A stretch of 64,000 nt of DNA, taken from Desulfopila_A sp964446655 (GTDB taxonomy: Bacteria; Desulfobacterota; Desulfobulbia; Desulfobulbales; Desulfocapsaceae). Shown in pieces: positions 17,172-26,860 of this stretch. Position numbers and translations under genes: made by a program. Within the stretch, counting starts at the first letter, position 1. Every line of letters begins with the position of its first letter. The stretch is taken from NCBI GenBank assembly GCA_964446655.1, contig CAYUPL010000008.1:24941-88940 (forward strand), read 5' to 3'. The notes under the pieces are model-generated. The model worked only from the letters and a program-made list of their open reading frames with translations. It was not told the DNA's origin and made no database searches.

Positions 17172-20100
17172 CTATACTACATGACCATCAAGTCCCGTAC
17201 CTGCGGAAATGAGTCGGCCCATAATAACATTCTCCTTTAGGCCGGCGAGTTCATCAACTCTGCCCGCCATGGCGGCATTGGTAAGTACCTTTGTTGTCTC
17301 CTGAAAGGATGCAGCTGATATAAAGCTCTCGGTTGACAGAGAAGCTTTTGTCACACCAAGCAGCAAAGGTTCAGCAACAGGTGGCGTCAAACCTTTGTCA
17401 AAGAGCTCATCACGCTCTTCTTCAAATTTCCACCACTCTACCTGCTCTCCGATCATGAATTTTGAATCACCGGAAGCGGTAATCAATACTCGCCGCATCA
17501 TCTGACGCACAATGACCTCTATGTGCTTGTCGTTAATTCGAACACCCTGAAGCCGGTAGACCTCCTGAATCTCATTTACCAGAAATTTGGCCAGCTCTTT
17601 AACTCCAAGAACTCTGAGAATATCATTGGGGACAACGGTGCCTTCCATAAGTGGTTCACCAGCTTGCACATAATCACCTTCATGAACAATCAGATGTTTT
17701 GATTTGGGAACGAGATACTCTTGCGGCTCACCATGCTCCGGCGTTACAACTACTCGTCGCTTCCCTTTGAGCTCCTTGCCGAAGCTGACTCGTCCGTCAA
17801 TTTCAGTAATAATTGCAGGTTCTTTTGGCTTACGAACCTCGAAAAGTTCGGCTACTCGCGGCAGACCACCGGTAATGTCCTTTGTCTTCGACGATTCTCG
17901 CGGAATTTTTCCGACGATCGTACCTGGTTTAATATGATCACCCTCATTCACCGCAATAATAGAGCCCACCGGCATGCTGTATCGCGCATGGACCTCGGAG
18001 TTAGGCAATTTTAAGGTTTTACCGCGCTCGCTCTTGATGGTAACTCGAGGATTCAGCTGTGCCGCGCTACTGGAATGGGTAATTACTTTGGAGGATTTAC
18101 CGGTTACAATATCCACTTTTTCCTGCATGGTAATACCTTCCAGAACATCACCATACTTAACAACGCCTCCCACTTCAGCCACAATTGGAATGGTATAGGC
18201 ATCCCAGTCGGCCAGGACGGTATCAGGTGCTACTTCCGACTTTTCCTCCACCAGAATCTGTGCACCGTAGTTTACCTTAAACTTTTCCCGATCACGACCA
18301 AGATCATCCATGATGACAATTTCCGCGTTCCGGTTCATGACGATTTTGATGCCTTCGGCGTTAACAACGGAATGGAGATTTCTAAAGGAAACAGTACCAC
18401 CACGCTGGGTCCGCAGTTCGGCCTGTTCAACTGATCGACTGGCGGTACCACCTATGTGAAAGGTACGCATGGTCAGCTGTGTTCCAGGCTCACCGATAGA
18501 CTGAGCTGCTATTACACCGACGGCTTCACCGCGGTTGACCATGTGTCCTCGTCCAAGATCACGTCCATAACAGAGAGCGCAGACCCCCCGGCGTGACCGG
18601 CAGGTCAAAACAGAGCGTATCAGAACCCGGTCAATTCCGGCATTGTCGATTTTACCTACTATGTCTTCGGTAATCTCCTGGCCTTCATAAACAATTACTT
18701 CATCTGAATAGGGGTCGATAATATCATCCAAGGCTACCCTGCCGAGTATACGATCCCCAAGAGGAACAATAATCTCACCGCCATCAAGCAGAGGCTCGGC
18801 AACTATACCGTCAAGAGTCTGACAGTCTTTCTCGACAATGGTTGATTCCTGCGCCACATCAACCAGTCGCCTGGTAAGATAACCGGAGTTCGCAGTTTTG
18901 AGGGCGGTATCGGCAAGACCTTTACGCGCGCCATGCGTTGAAATAAAATACTCAAGAACATCAAGACCTTCACGAAAATTAGCTTTGATAGGTGTTTCAA
19001 TAATAGCTCCGGAAGGTTTCGCCATAAGACCACGCATACCAGCGAGCTGACGAATCTGATCTCTGGAACCTCTTGCACCGGAATCAGCCATGATAAAAAT
19101 CGAATTGAAGCTTGGAGATTCGACTATCTTATTATTTTTGTCCCTGAAATAATCAACTTTGATTTCGTCCATCATTTCATTGGCCACTTCCTCTGTTACC
19201 TTGGACCAGATATCGACAACCTTATTATACTTTTCGCCTGAGGTGATCAAACCGTCATTATATTGCTGTTCCACTTCCATGACATCTTTTTCCGCCTGTT
19301 CAACCAGCTCTTCCTTATTCAAAGGAATCTTCATGTCATTGATGCATATAGAGATACCCGCCCGGGTGGCATATTCATAGCCGGTATCCTTGAGACGATC
19401 TGCCAGGATAACCGTATCCTTAGTGCCGGCATGCCGATAGGTGAAGTCAATGAGCTGCGCCAGCGCTTTTTTACTCATTACTTTATTGATTTCGGCAAAA
19501 GGAATGGAACTGGGTAACAGCTCCCCTAAAATGATTCTGCCGATGGTTGTATCAACTATCTCACCATTGATCCTTACCTTGACCATAGCCTGAAGATCGG
19601 CGACACCCTGGTCATATGCAATTCTGGCCTCATTGGAATCGGCAAAAACCTTTCCCTCACCCTTGACGTTGATGCGCTCCCTGGTCATGTAATACAGACC
19701 TAAGACAATATCTTGCGATGGGATAATGACCGGTTCTCCGTTGGCGGGTGACAAGATGTTATTGGTAGACATCATCAGCACACGCGCCTCTACCTGTGCC
19801 TCGACAGAGAGAGGCACATGCACCGCCATCTGGTCGCCATCGAAGTCGGCATTGAATGCCATACAGACCAGAGGGTGAAGCTGAATCGCCTTGCCCTCTA
19901 TCAACACCGCTTCAAAGGCCTGCATACCGAGCCTATGCAGAGTAGGGGCTCGGTTAAGGATAACCGGATATTCAGTTACCACCTCATCAAGTACATCCCA
20001 TACTTCTTTCGTTCCTTTTTCCACCATCTTTCTGGCACTTTTGATAGTGGTAACATACCCGCGGCTCTCCAGCTTGTTGTAGATGAAGGGTTTGAAAAGC

Positions 20101-21224
20101 TCAAGGGCCATTTTTTTCGGTATGCCGCACTGATGCAGACGAAGGTGCGGACCGACAACGATGACGGAACGACCGGAATAATCAACCCGTTTTCCGAGAA
20201 GATTCTGCCGGAAACGTCCCTGTTTCCCCTTGAGCATATCAGAAAGAGATTTCAATGGTCTTTTATTGGCGCCGGTAATAACCCGTCCACGTCGGCCATT
20301 ATCAAAGAGAACATCAACGGCTTCCTGCAACATCCGTTTCTCGTTGCGAATAATGATATCAGGCGCATCAAGCTCAAGAAGTCGTTTTAACCGATTGTTC
20401 CGGTTAATGACCCTCCTGTAGAGGTCATTGAGATCAGAGGTGGCAAAACGTCCTCCTTCAAGAGGCACCAGAGGTCGCAGGTCAGGTGGCAAAACGGGTA
20501 TAACCTCAAGAACCATCCATTCCGGTTTGTTGCCTGAGTCGCGAAAAGCCTCTATGACAAAGAGTCTCTTGCCCAATTTCTGTCTTTTGGTCTGTGAATT
20601 TGTGGTCGCCATCTCTGCTCGAAGGGTCTGCGACAAAGCAACCAGATCCTGTGATGCCAAAAGATCTCGGATAGCTTCAGCCCCTATGCCGACACGAAAA
20701 CGACCGGCGTATTCATCCCGAGCCTTACGATATTTCTCCTCGTTTAACAGCGTTCCGACGGGTATCTCTTCCACATCGGACTCAACCACGGCATACTGCT
20801 CAAAATAGAGGATCTTTTCCAGTTGTTTCAAGGTCATGTCAAGCACAGCCCCTATTTTACTGGGCAGGCTTTTAAGAAACCAGATATGGGCCACGGGAGC
20901 AGCAAGCTTAATGTGACCAAGACGCTCCCGTCTCACTTTAGACTGAATGACTTCTACACCGCATTTTTCGCAGACTACACCGCGATGTTTCATTCGTTTA
21001 TATTTGCCGCAATTACACTCAAAATCTTTTACAGGGCCGAATATTTTGGCGCAGAAGAGACCATCTCGCTCGGGTTTGAACGTTCTATAATTAATGGTTT
21101 CCGGTTTTTTGACCTCACCGTGAGACCAATCCATTATCTTCTCTGGAGAAGCAAGAGTTATTTTGACATTCTTGAACTTGACCGGAGACTTCGGTTTTTG
21201 AAAAAAATTAAAAAGCTCTTCCAC
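17172..21224 (-). CDS. rpoC: DNA-directed RNA polymerase subunit beta'
   Basis: Catalytic subunit of RNA polymerase. I choose the GTG at 21222-21224 as start: AAGAGGTG lies just upstream, the product begins VEELFNFFQKP (Met in vivo), and the N-terminal zinc-site Cys residues then fall at 70, 72, 85 and 88, the same numbers as in E. coli. An open reading extends 34 codons further upstream to 21326, but that stretch has no family support. The catalytic NADFDGD motif is intact, as is the second zinc region (CRSRRGVCALCYGRD). Length 1350 residues; no large lineage insertion is evident. Confidence 0.96.
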   Translation of the reverse strand: MEELFNFFQKPKSPVKFKNVKITLASPEKIMDWSHGEVKKPETINYRTFKPERDGLFCAKIFGPVKDFECNCGKYKRMKHRGVVCEKCGVEVIQSKVRRERLGHIKLAAPVAHIWFLKSLPSKIGAVLDMTLKQLEKILYFEQYAVVESDVEEIPVGTLLNEEKYRKARDEYAGRFRVGIGAEAIRDLLASQDLVALSQTLRAEMATTNSQTKRQKLGKRLFVIEAFRDSGNKPEWMVLEVIPVLPPDLRPLVPLEGGRFATSDLNDLYRRVINRNNRLKRLLELDAPDIIIRNEKRMLQEAVDVLFDNGRRGRVITGANKRPLKSLSDMLKGKQGRFRQNLLGKRVDYSGRSVIVVGPHLRLHQCGIPKKMALELFKPFIYNKLESRGYVTTIKSARKMVEKGTKEVWDVLDEVVTEYPVILNRAPTLHRLGMQAFEAVLIEGKAIQLHPLVCMAFNADFDGDQMAVHVPLSVEAQVEARVLMMSTNNILSPANGEPVIIPSQDIVLGLYYMTRERINVKGEGKVFADSNEARIAYDQGVADLQAMVKVRINGEIVDTTIGRIILGELLPSSIPFAEINKVMSKKALAQLIDFTYRHAGTKDTVILADRLKDTGYEYATRAGISICINDMKIPLNKEELVEQAEKDVMEVEQQYNDGLITSGEKYNKVVDIWSKVTEEVANEMMDEIKVDYFRDKNNKIVESPSFNSIFIMADSGARGSRDQIRQLAGMRGLMAKPSGAIIETPIKANFREGLDVLEYFISTHGARKGLADTALKTANSGYLTRRLVDVAQESTIVEKDCQTLDGIVAEPLLDGGEIIVPLGDRILGRVALDDIIDPYSDEVIVYEGQEITEDIVGKIDNAGIDRVLIRSVLTCRSRRGVCALCYGRDLGRGHMVNRGEAVGVIAAQSIGEPGTQLTMRTFHIGGTASRSVEQAELRTQRGGTVSFRNLHSVVNAEGIKIVMNRNAEIVIMDDLGRDREKFKVNYGAQILVEEKSEVAPDTVLADWDAYTIPIVAEVGGVVKYGDVLEGITMQEKVDIVTGKSSKVITHSSSAAQLNPRVTIKSERGKTLKLPNSEVHARYSMPVGSIIAVNEGDHIKPGTIVGKIPRESSKTKDITGGLPRVAELFEVRKPKEPAIITEIDGRVSFGKELKGKRRVVVTPEHGEPQEYLVPKSKHLIVHEGDYVQAGEPLMEGTVVPNDILRVLGVKELAKFLVNEIQEVYRLQGVRINDKHIEVIVRQMMRRVLITASGDSKFMIGEQVEWWKFEEERDELFDKGLTPPVAEPLLLGVTKASLSTESFISAASFQETTKVLTNAAMAGRVDELAGLKENVIMGRLISAGTGLDGHVV

Positions 21225-21346
21225 GTAATCACCTCTTCTTCGTTTTGGTTGATCCGCCTGATCTTTGGAACCAGACATGAAGAGATTAAGCCCTTTTGGG
21301 GTTATATGCACAAACCTCATCCGCACATGCGGAGGGATGATACCTC

Positions 21347-24300
21347 TTATTCTTCGATAAGTTCCATGTTAAGACAGAGCCCCTGCAGCTCTTTCACCAG
21401 AACATGAAAAGATTCCGGCAAGCCGGTTGTCAGGAAATTATTACCTTTAACTATGCGCTCATACATGGTGGTTCTGCCTTCGACATCATCTGATTTGGCA
21501 GTAAGGAATTCTTTCAATGTATATGCAGCACCATACGCCTCCATGGCCCAGACCTCCATTTCACCAAGACGCTGGCCGCCAAACTGAGCCTTACCGCCTA
21601 ATGGCTGCTGCGTCACGAGAGAATACGGACCTGTGGAACGAGCATGGATTTTGTTGTCAACCAGATGATGTAATTTGAGCATGTACATGACCCCGACCGT
21701 AACCGGATTATTAAATGGTTCTCCCGTCAACCCATCATAGAGTCTGCTTTGCCCGACTTCATCAACTCCAGCCTCGACAAGCAGCTCTCGGATTTTGCTC
21801 TCGGCAGCGCCGTCAAATACCGGGGTACTCATATGTAATCCGTCTTTATGGATTCGAGCCCATCTGATGATTTCAGCATCATCTTTTCCCTGCAGAATCT
21901 CAGCAGCTTCACTCTTAGAATAAACCTTGTTGATCTTCGCCTTTATCTCAGCGACCGCCTGCTGCTGCGCCAATTTTTCCAGCTGTTCGCCGAGCTTTTT
22001 GGCTGCAAACCCTAAATGAATTTCAAGCACCTGCCCAACATTCATACGCGAAGGTACTCCCAACGGATTGAGAACAATGTCAACCGTTTGACCATCGGCG
22101 AAGAACGGCATGTCCTCTTCCGGCAACAACCTGGAAATGACACCTTTGTTGCCGTGTCTTCCAGCCATTTTATCACCGACGGACAGTTTACGTTTGGTGG
22201 CCACATAGACCTTGACCATCTTGACCACACCAGGAGGAAGATCGTCCCCTTTCTGCAGTCGTTCGATGATGCCGTCGTATCTGGCGCTTATAAGCTGGGA
22301 TTGTTTTTCATATCGCTGATAAATTGCATCTATCTGCTCAGTATATTTGTTCTTTTCAGAAAAATCGACATTGCTCAGGTCCCGGAAGCCCACCTGAGCA
22401 GCCAGTGCTCCATCGATCTTCTTTCCAAGTTTTACAAGTACGCTGCCGTCTTTACCGATGATATCATGTTTGGCTGTCCGGCCATTCATTATATCGCCAA
22501 CTTCGAGGCAGACCCCACGCTTGAGGCTGGCAAGCTCATCAAGCTTATCCTGATTAATGCGCTCTATGTCCATCTCTTCTATAATTAAAGAGCGCTCATC
22601 TTTATCTACACCCTTGCGAGAGAACACCTTGGCATCAATAACCACACCCTCAACGCCCGGTGGAACACGAAGTGAAGAATCTTTAACATCCTGGGCTTTT
22701 TCGCCAAAAATGGCTCGGAGAAGTTTTTCCTCGGGGGAAAGAACGGTTTCACCTTTCGGCGTTACTTTTCCTACCAGAGTATCCCCTGCCCCAACTTCCG
22801 CACCAATTCTTACAATTCCGGAATCATCTAGGTTTCGGAGAGTTTCTTCGCTGACATTGGGAATATCACGGGTAATCTCTTCTTTGCCGAGTTTGGTATC
22901 CCGCGCCATGGTTTCAAAAACCTCGATATGGACAGAAGTGAAGGTGTCCTCCTTGAGCAGTCTCTCATTGACAAGTATGGAGTCCTCAAAGTTATATCCC
23001 CTCCATGGCATAAAGGCGATAGTGATATTCTTGCCGATTGCCAGCTCACCTTGATCACACGAAGGACCATCGGCGAGTATGGTTCCTTTTGTCACCTTCT
23101 GTCCCGGCAGCACCAAGGGAACCTGGTTAAAACAAGTATTCTGATTTGATTTCTTGTACTTCTCCAGACGATACACGGCAATTCCCGTATCGTAGCCATC
23201 GGTTCCAGGCTGATCATAGCGGACGACAACCCGGTTTGAATCGGCTTCTTCAACAACACCTTCTCCACCTGCCAACAGGCACGCTCCTGAATCCCGAGCT
23301 ACATATTTTTCCATCCCGGTACCGACAAGAGGAGCGGCGGTTTTCAGAAGAGGTACAGCCTGTCTCTGCATGTTGGATCCCATCAGAGCACGGTTGGCAT
23401 CGTCGTTTTCGAGAAAAGGTACAAGTGATGCAGCAACACTGATCAGCTGGTTTGGCGCTATATCCATATAGGTGACAGTATCACTCAGGGCCGTAACAAC
23501 CTCTCCCTCCTCCCGTGCAATCAAGGTATCAGGGATAATTGCATGGTTATCATCAAGTGGAACCGATGCAGGAGCGATAATATGATTTTTCTCCTGCAAG
23601 GCGCTGAAATATTCAACTTTGTCAGTAACCACCCTGTTTTCTACCTTACGATAAGGAGTTTCGACGAAACCATATGGATTCACCCTGGCATAGGTGGCCA
23701 GAGAGACAATCAAGCCGATATTCGGTCCTTCAGGGGTCTCAACAGGACATATACGTCCATAATGGGTGGGATGCACATCCCGCACTTCAAACCCGGCGCG
23801 CTCACGTGATAATCCACCGGGTCCGAGAGCGCTGAGACGCCTTTTATGCGTTACTTCAGAAAGAGGATTGGTCTGGTCCATGAACTGCGACAGCTGGGAT
23901 GTACCAAAAAACTCTTTTATGGCAGCTGAGATCGGTTTGGGATTGACAAGGTCGTGCGGCATCAGGGTTTCGACATCCTGCAGGGTCATACGTTCCTTGA
24001 TGGCACGTTCCATCCTGACCAGTCCCATGCGATACTGATTCTCAATCAATTCTCCAACTGTACGTACCCGTCTGTTGCCTAAATGGTCAATATCATCAAC
24101 ACCGCCCTGACTGTCCTTCAAACGAACCAGATATTTAATTGACTCGACAATATCAACTTTAGTCAATGCCTTCATGCTGATATCTATATCAAGATTTAAC
24201 CTGGCATTAATTTTATAACGCCCAACCTCGGAGAGGTCGTACAAATCCTGATTAAAGAACAAATTATCGAAAAAGGTCTGCGCCACTTCCAACGTTGGCG

Positions 24301-25426
24301 GACTGGATGGGCGAAGCCTTCTGTAAATCTCGAGAAGGGCTTCTTCTGAAGAACCAACTTTATCTAGAGCCAATGTCTTGCGAAAGGCATCGGAGAAATA
24401 GACACCATCGATATACAATACTTTTATGCTTGTAATTCCAGCTTCTTGAATGGATTCCAGTACTGTCTCGGTAATCTCGGTATTCGCCAGAAACATAATT
24501 TCATCAGTTCCTGGATTGACGATATCCTGAGAAAGATATTTGCCCAGGATCTCGTCACGGGATATTTGCAGAAATTCAATACTTGATGTCTCAATTTTCT
24601 TGCAAAGAACTTTGCTGATTTTTTTCCCTTTCTTGCCAAGAACTTCGCCATCGTCCGGATTAACTACATCAAATTCTAAGCGCTGACCGACGGCAGTCTT
24701 GGCATTGAAGCGGATTTTATACTCATCCTTACCAAGAAGAATTTCGTTAATGAGATAAAATTCTTCCAACAATTCTGAGCTATTGTAACCAATTGCCTTG
24801 AGGAGAGTGGTGACAGGAAACTTTCGTCTTCTGTCGATCCGAACATGGAGAACATCTTTAATATCAAACTCCAGATCTATCCATGAGCCCCGCACCGGAA
24901 TAATCCGGGCTGAATAGAGAAGCTTACCGCTGGCATGGCTCTTGCCGTTATCATGGGTGTAAAAAAGTCCGGGAGAACGCTGTAACTGGGAGACAATAAC
25001 TCTTTCCGTGCCATTTATAACAAAAACGCCATCTCGAGACATTAATGGCAATGCTCCGAGATAGACCTCCTGTTCTTTAATATCACGAATAGTCTGTACT
25101 CCGGTGTCCTCATCAACATCAAAGGTGATCAGGCGGACGACTATTTTTAACGGGATATCGAAGGTCATGCCGCGTTGGACACATTCTTCAACTGTGTATT
25201 TCGGCTCACCGAACTTATATTTGACATACTCAAGAGAGCACATCCCGTTAAAATCATTAATGGGAAAGACATTTTTTAAGATTGCCTGAAGGCCGTAATC
25301 CTCGCGATCCTCCGGCTCACGGTCCATTTGCAAAAATTTCTCGTAGGATTTCCTCTGCATTGATATCAGATGGGGGACCTCAATGATATTTTCCACAGTG
25401 GCAAATTTCTTTCTAATTCGTTCCAT
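21347..25426 (-). CDS. rpoB: DNA-directed RNA polymerase subunit beta
   Basis: Catalytic subunit of RNA polymerase. The 1359 residues match the proteobacterial size. The rifampicin-region sequence is intact (FFGTSQLSQFMDQTNPLSEVTHKRRLSALGPGG, read in parts), as are the conserved GDKMAGRHGNKG and the C-terminal GGQRLGEMEVWA motifs. ATG at 25424-25426. It is separated from rplL by 205 bases that contain an attenuator-like hairpin. It precedes rpoC by about 122 bases if the GTG start of rpoC is correct. Confidence 0.98.
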   Translation of the reverse strand: MERIRKKFATVENIIEVPHLISMQRKSYEKFLQMDREPEDREDYGLQAILKNVFPINDFNGMCSLEYVKYKFGEPKYTVEECVQRGMTFDIPLKIVVRLITFDVDEDTGVQTIRDIKEQEVYLGALPLMSRDGVFVINGTERVIVSQLQRSPGLFYTHDNGKSHASGKLLYSARIIPVRGSWIDLEFDIKDVLHVRIDRRRKFPVTTLLKAIGYNSSELLEEFYLINEILLGKDEYKIRFNAKTAVGQRLEFDVVNPDDGEVLGKKGKKISKVLCKKIETSSIEFLQISRDEILGKYLSQDIVNPGTDEIMFLANTEITETVLESIQEAGITSIKVLYIDGVYFSDAFRKTLALDKVGSSEEALLEIYRRLRPSSPPTLEVAQTFFDNLFFNQDLYDLSEVGRYKINARLNLDIDISMKALTKVDIVESIKYLVRLKDSQGGVDDIDHLGNRRVRTVGELIENQYRMGLVRMERAIKERMTLQDVETLMPHDLVNPKPISAAIKEFFGTSQLSQFMDQTNPLSEVTHKRRLSALGPGGLSRERAGFEVRDVHPTHYGRICPVETPEGPNIGLIVSLATYARVNPYGFVETPYRKVENRVVTDKVEYFSALQEKNHIIAPASVPLDDNHAIIPDTLIAREEGEVVTALSDTVTYMDIAPNQLISVAASLVPFLENDDANRALMGSNMQRQAVPLLKTAAPLVGTGMEKYVARDSGACLLAGGEGVVEEADSNRVVVRYDQPGTDGYDTGIAVYRLEKYKKSNQNTCFNQVPLVLPGQKVTKGTILADGPSCDQGELAIGKNITIAFMPWRGYNFEDSILVNERLLKEDTFTSVHIEVFETMARDTKLGKEEITRDIPNVSEETLRNLDDSGIVRIGAEVGAGDTLVGKVTPKGETVLSPEEKLLRAIFGEKAQDVKDSSLRVPPGVEGVVIDAKVFSRKGVDKDERSLIIEEMDIERINQDKLDELASLKRGVCLEVGDIMNGRTAKHDIIGKDGSVLVKLGKKIDGALAAQVGFRDLSNVDFSEKNKYTEQIDAIYQRYEKQSQLISARYDGIIERLQKGDDLPPGVVKMVKVYVATKRKLSVGDKMAGRHGNKGVISRLLPEEDMPFFADGQTVDIVLNPLGVPSRMNVGQVLEIHLGFAAKKLGEQLEKLAQQQAVAEIKAKINKVYSKSEAAEILQGKDDAEIIRWARIHKDGLHMSTPVFDGAAESKIRELLVEAGVDEVGQSRLYDGLTGEPFNNPVTVGVMYMLKLHHLVDNKIHARSTGPYSLVTQQPLGGKAQFGGQRLGEMEVWAMEAYGAAYTLKEFLTAKSDDVEGRTTMYERIVKGNNFLTTGLPESFHVLVKELQGLCLNMELIEE

Positions 25427-25550
25427 AAATCGTCCTCGAGGGTGCCTATAGATCGTTTTGGTATATACACAATAAGACCTGAAAGCGGTATAATGTGTGA
25501 TGTTTTAGCTGGTTAGGTGGGAAAATAATTGTTCTAGTTCCAGAAATACG

Positions 25551-25580
25551 ACACGCTACGCGGCAAAGCCCGTAGCGTGC
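25551..25580 (-). terminator. Attenuator or processing hairpin between rplL and rpoB
   Basis: A perfect 9-bp inverted repeat (cacgctacg / cgtagcgtg) encloses a 10-base loop in which a short inner stem can form. It lies in the rplL-rpoB gap, where E. coli has a partial terminator and an RNase III site that set the ratio of L7/L12 to RNA polymerase. No U-run follows, so full termination is not expected. The position makes a similar role plausible. Confidence 0.55.
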
Positions 25581-25631
25581 TTCCAAAAACAGACGAGCAT
25601 TGATAGGAACAATGCCCAATGTGCGGTTGGA

Positions 25632-26012
25632 CTATTTGATCTCGACGACACCACCGACGGCTTCAATTTTGCCTTTGATTTCTTCGGCTTCTTCTTTAGT
25701 AACACCTTCTTTCAAAGGTTGGGGTGCATCTTCGACAAGTGCTTTGGCTTCTTTAAGCCCAAGGCTTGTGATAGCGCGAACTTCTTTGATAACTTTGATC
25801 TTCTGGTCACCGGCGCCGGCGAGAATGACATCAAACTCTGTTTGCTCTTCAACAGCAGCTCCTTCAGCAGGAGCAGCTCCAGCAGCCGCTACGGCAACAG
25901 GAGCAGCTGCGGATACGCCGAACTTTTCTTCAAACTCTTTGATGAGCTCTGAAAGCTCAAGCACAGACATATTCGCAATGAAATCAATCACATCTTCTTT
26001 TGTTACAGCCAT
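25632..26012 (-). CDS. rplL: 50S ribosomal protein L7/L12
   Basis: Stalk protein, present in several copies per ribosome, that recruits translation GTPases. The 126 residues show the N-terminal dimer domain (VIDFIANMSVLELSELIKEFEEKFGV), an Ala/Gly-rich flexible hinge at about residues 34-55, and the C-terminal factor-binding domain with IKVIKEVRAITSLGLKEAKALVE. Located between rplJ and the rplL-rpoB hairpin. Confidence 0.98.
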   Translation of the reverse strand: MAVTKEDVIDFIANMSVLELSELIKEFEEKFGVSAAAPVAVAAAGAAPAEGAAVEEQTEFDVILAGAGDQKIKVIKEVRAITSLGLKEAKALVEDAPQPLKEGVTKEEAEEIKGKIEAVGGVVEIK

Positions 26013-26060
26013 TTTTTCTACCTCTTTATTTTATAAATTTATTGGTACCGGCCAGGTCTT

Positions 26061-26588
26061 TTAATTTTCAACCTGTTCTTTCTGATCCTTGAGAGCCTGC
26101 AAGCCATACAGAAATGTTCGTGGAACTCCACAGAGAACCTGAACAAGACCTGTTGGCACTCCGTTGAGAACGGAAAGCAACTGACCAAGTAAAACTTCTT
26201 TGGTCGGTAGCTTTGAGAGAGCAATAAGCTCCGCTGGTCCCAACTTTTCCCCTTCAAGAACGGCTGACCTGATAATGAATTTATCATGGTCTTCTGCAAA
26301 TTTTGCTAATGCCTTTGCAGGTCCGACAGGATCATCATAGGCCGTTACTACGGCTGTAGTCCCAGTAAAGTCATCACTGAGAACTTCGCTCTCTGTCTCG
26401 GTAACCGCTCTTTTAAGGAGAGTGTTTTTGGCAACACGAATCTCTGAATTACAATTCCTCAGTTCAATCCGAATTTTCTGTAACTGGGACACAGTCAAGC
26501 CGCGATAATCTGCGACTACAGACAATTTAGATTTGCTGAAGGATTTGTTCAGTTCAGAGACTATTGCTGCTTTCTCTTCACGATTCAA
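26061..26588 (-). CDS. rplJ: 50S ribosomal protein L10
   Basis: Anchors L7/L12 dimers at the base of the stalk and, with them, represses its own message through the upstream leader. The 175 residues begin (M)NREEKAAIVSELNKSF and contain VVADYRGLTVSQLQKIR near residues 20-36. The start is TTG at 26586-26588 with GGAGGAGTG right upstream; no ATG fits. The L10 leader lies directly before it. Confidence 0.96.
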   Translation of the reverse strand: MNREEKAAIVSELNKSFSKSKLSVVADYRGLTVSQLQKIRIELRNCNSEIRVAKNTLLKRAVTETESEVLSDDFTGTTAVVTAYDDPVGPAKALAKFAEDHDKFIIRSAVLEGEKLGPAELIALSKLPTKEVLLGQLLSVLNGVPTGLVQVLCGVPRTFLYGLQALKDQKEQVEN

Positions 26589-26660
26589 AGCACTCCTCCT
26601 ACGTTTAGATTAATGTCGTTTAATACAGCAGTTACATCAAGACTACGTGGTTCACAAATG

Positions 26661-26831
26661 GCGAGTACTGCTACTCACGGATCTTGCCAAGATTTTTACA
26701 AAAAACGTAAAAGCGTAAATATCTCTAACAAAAATCATTCCTTTTCAGGACGTGAGGGTGTAAACCGTCTCGGCAGGTGGCCTTTGGCCAATTAAACCGT
26801 TGAGTACCTGCTGTCTTCGACTCTCAACTGC
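26661..26831 (-). promoter_or_regulatory. Ribosomal protein L10 leader (rplJL mRNA)
   Basis: The 272-base gap between rplA and rplJ holds the conserved core of the L10 leader. On the minus strand, an AGACAGCAGGT strand (around 26805-26816) pairs with ACCTGCCGAGA (around 26768-26778), with the extra arm around 26776-26791 (ggtggcctttggcc). This arrangement is the known L10-(L7/L12)4 binding site in many bacteria. A second hairpin (7-bp arms, 26661-26678) lies closer to rplJ. The leader lets excess stalk protein reduce rplJL translation. Confidence 0.75.
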
Positions 26832-26860
26832 GCCCCGGCGGACGCAGAACCTCTTCTACA

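Noticed and set aside
21225..21326. N-terminal extension of RpoC by 34 residues
   Set aside because: The GTG at 21224 has the better ribosome-binding site and gives E. coli-equivalent numbering of the zinc-site Cys residues.
25551..25580. Full intrinsic terminator between rplL and rpoB
   Set aside because: The stem is strong but no T run follows, so I describe it as an attenuator or processing hairpin only.
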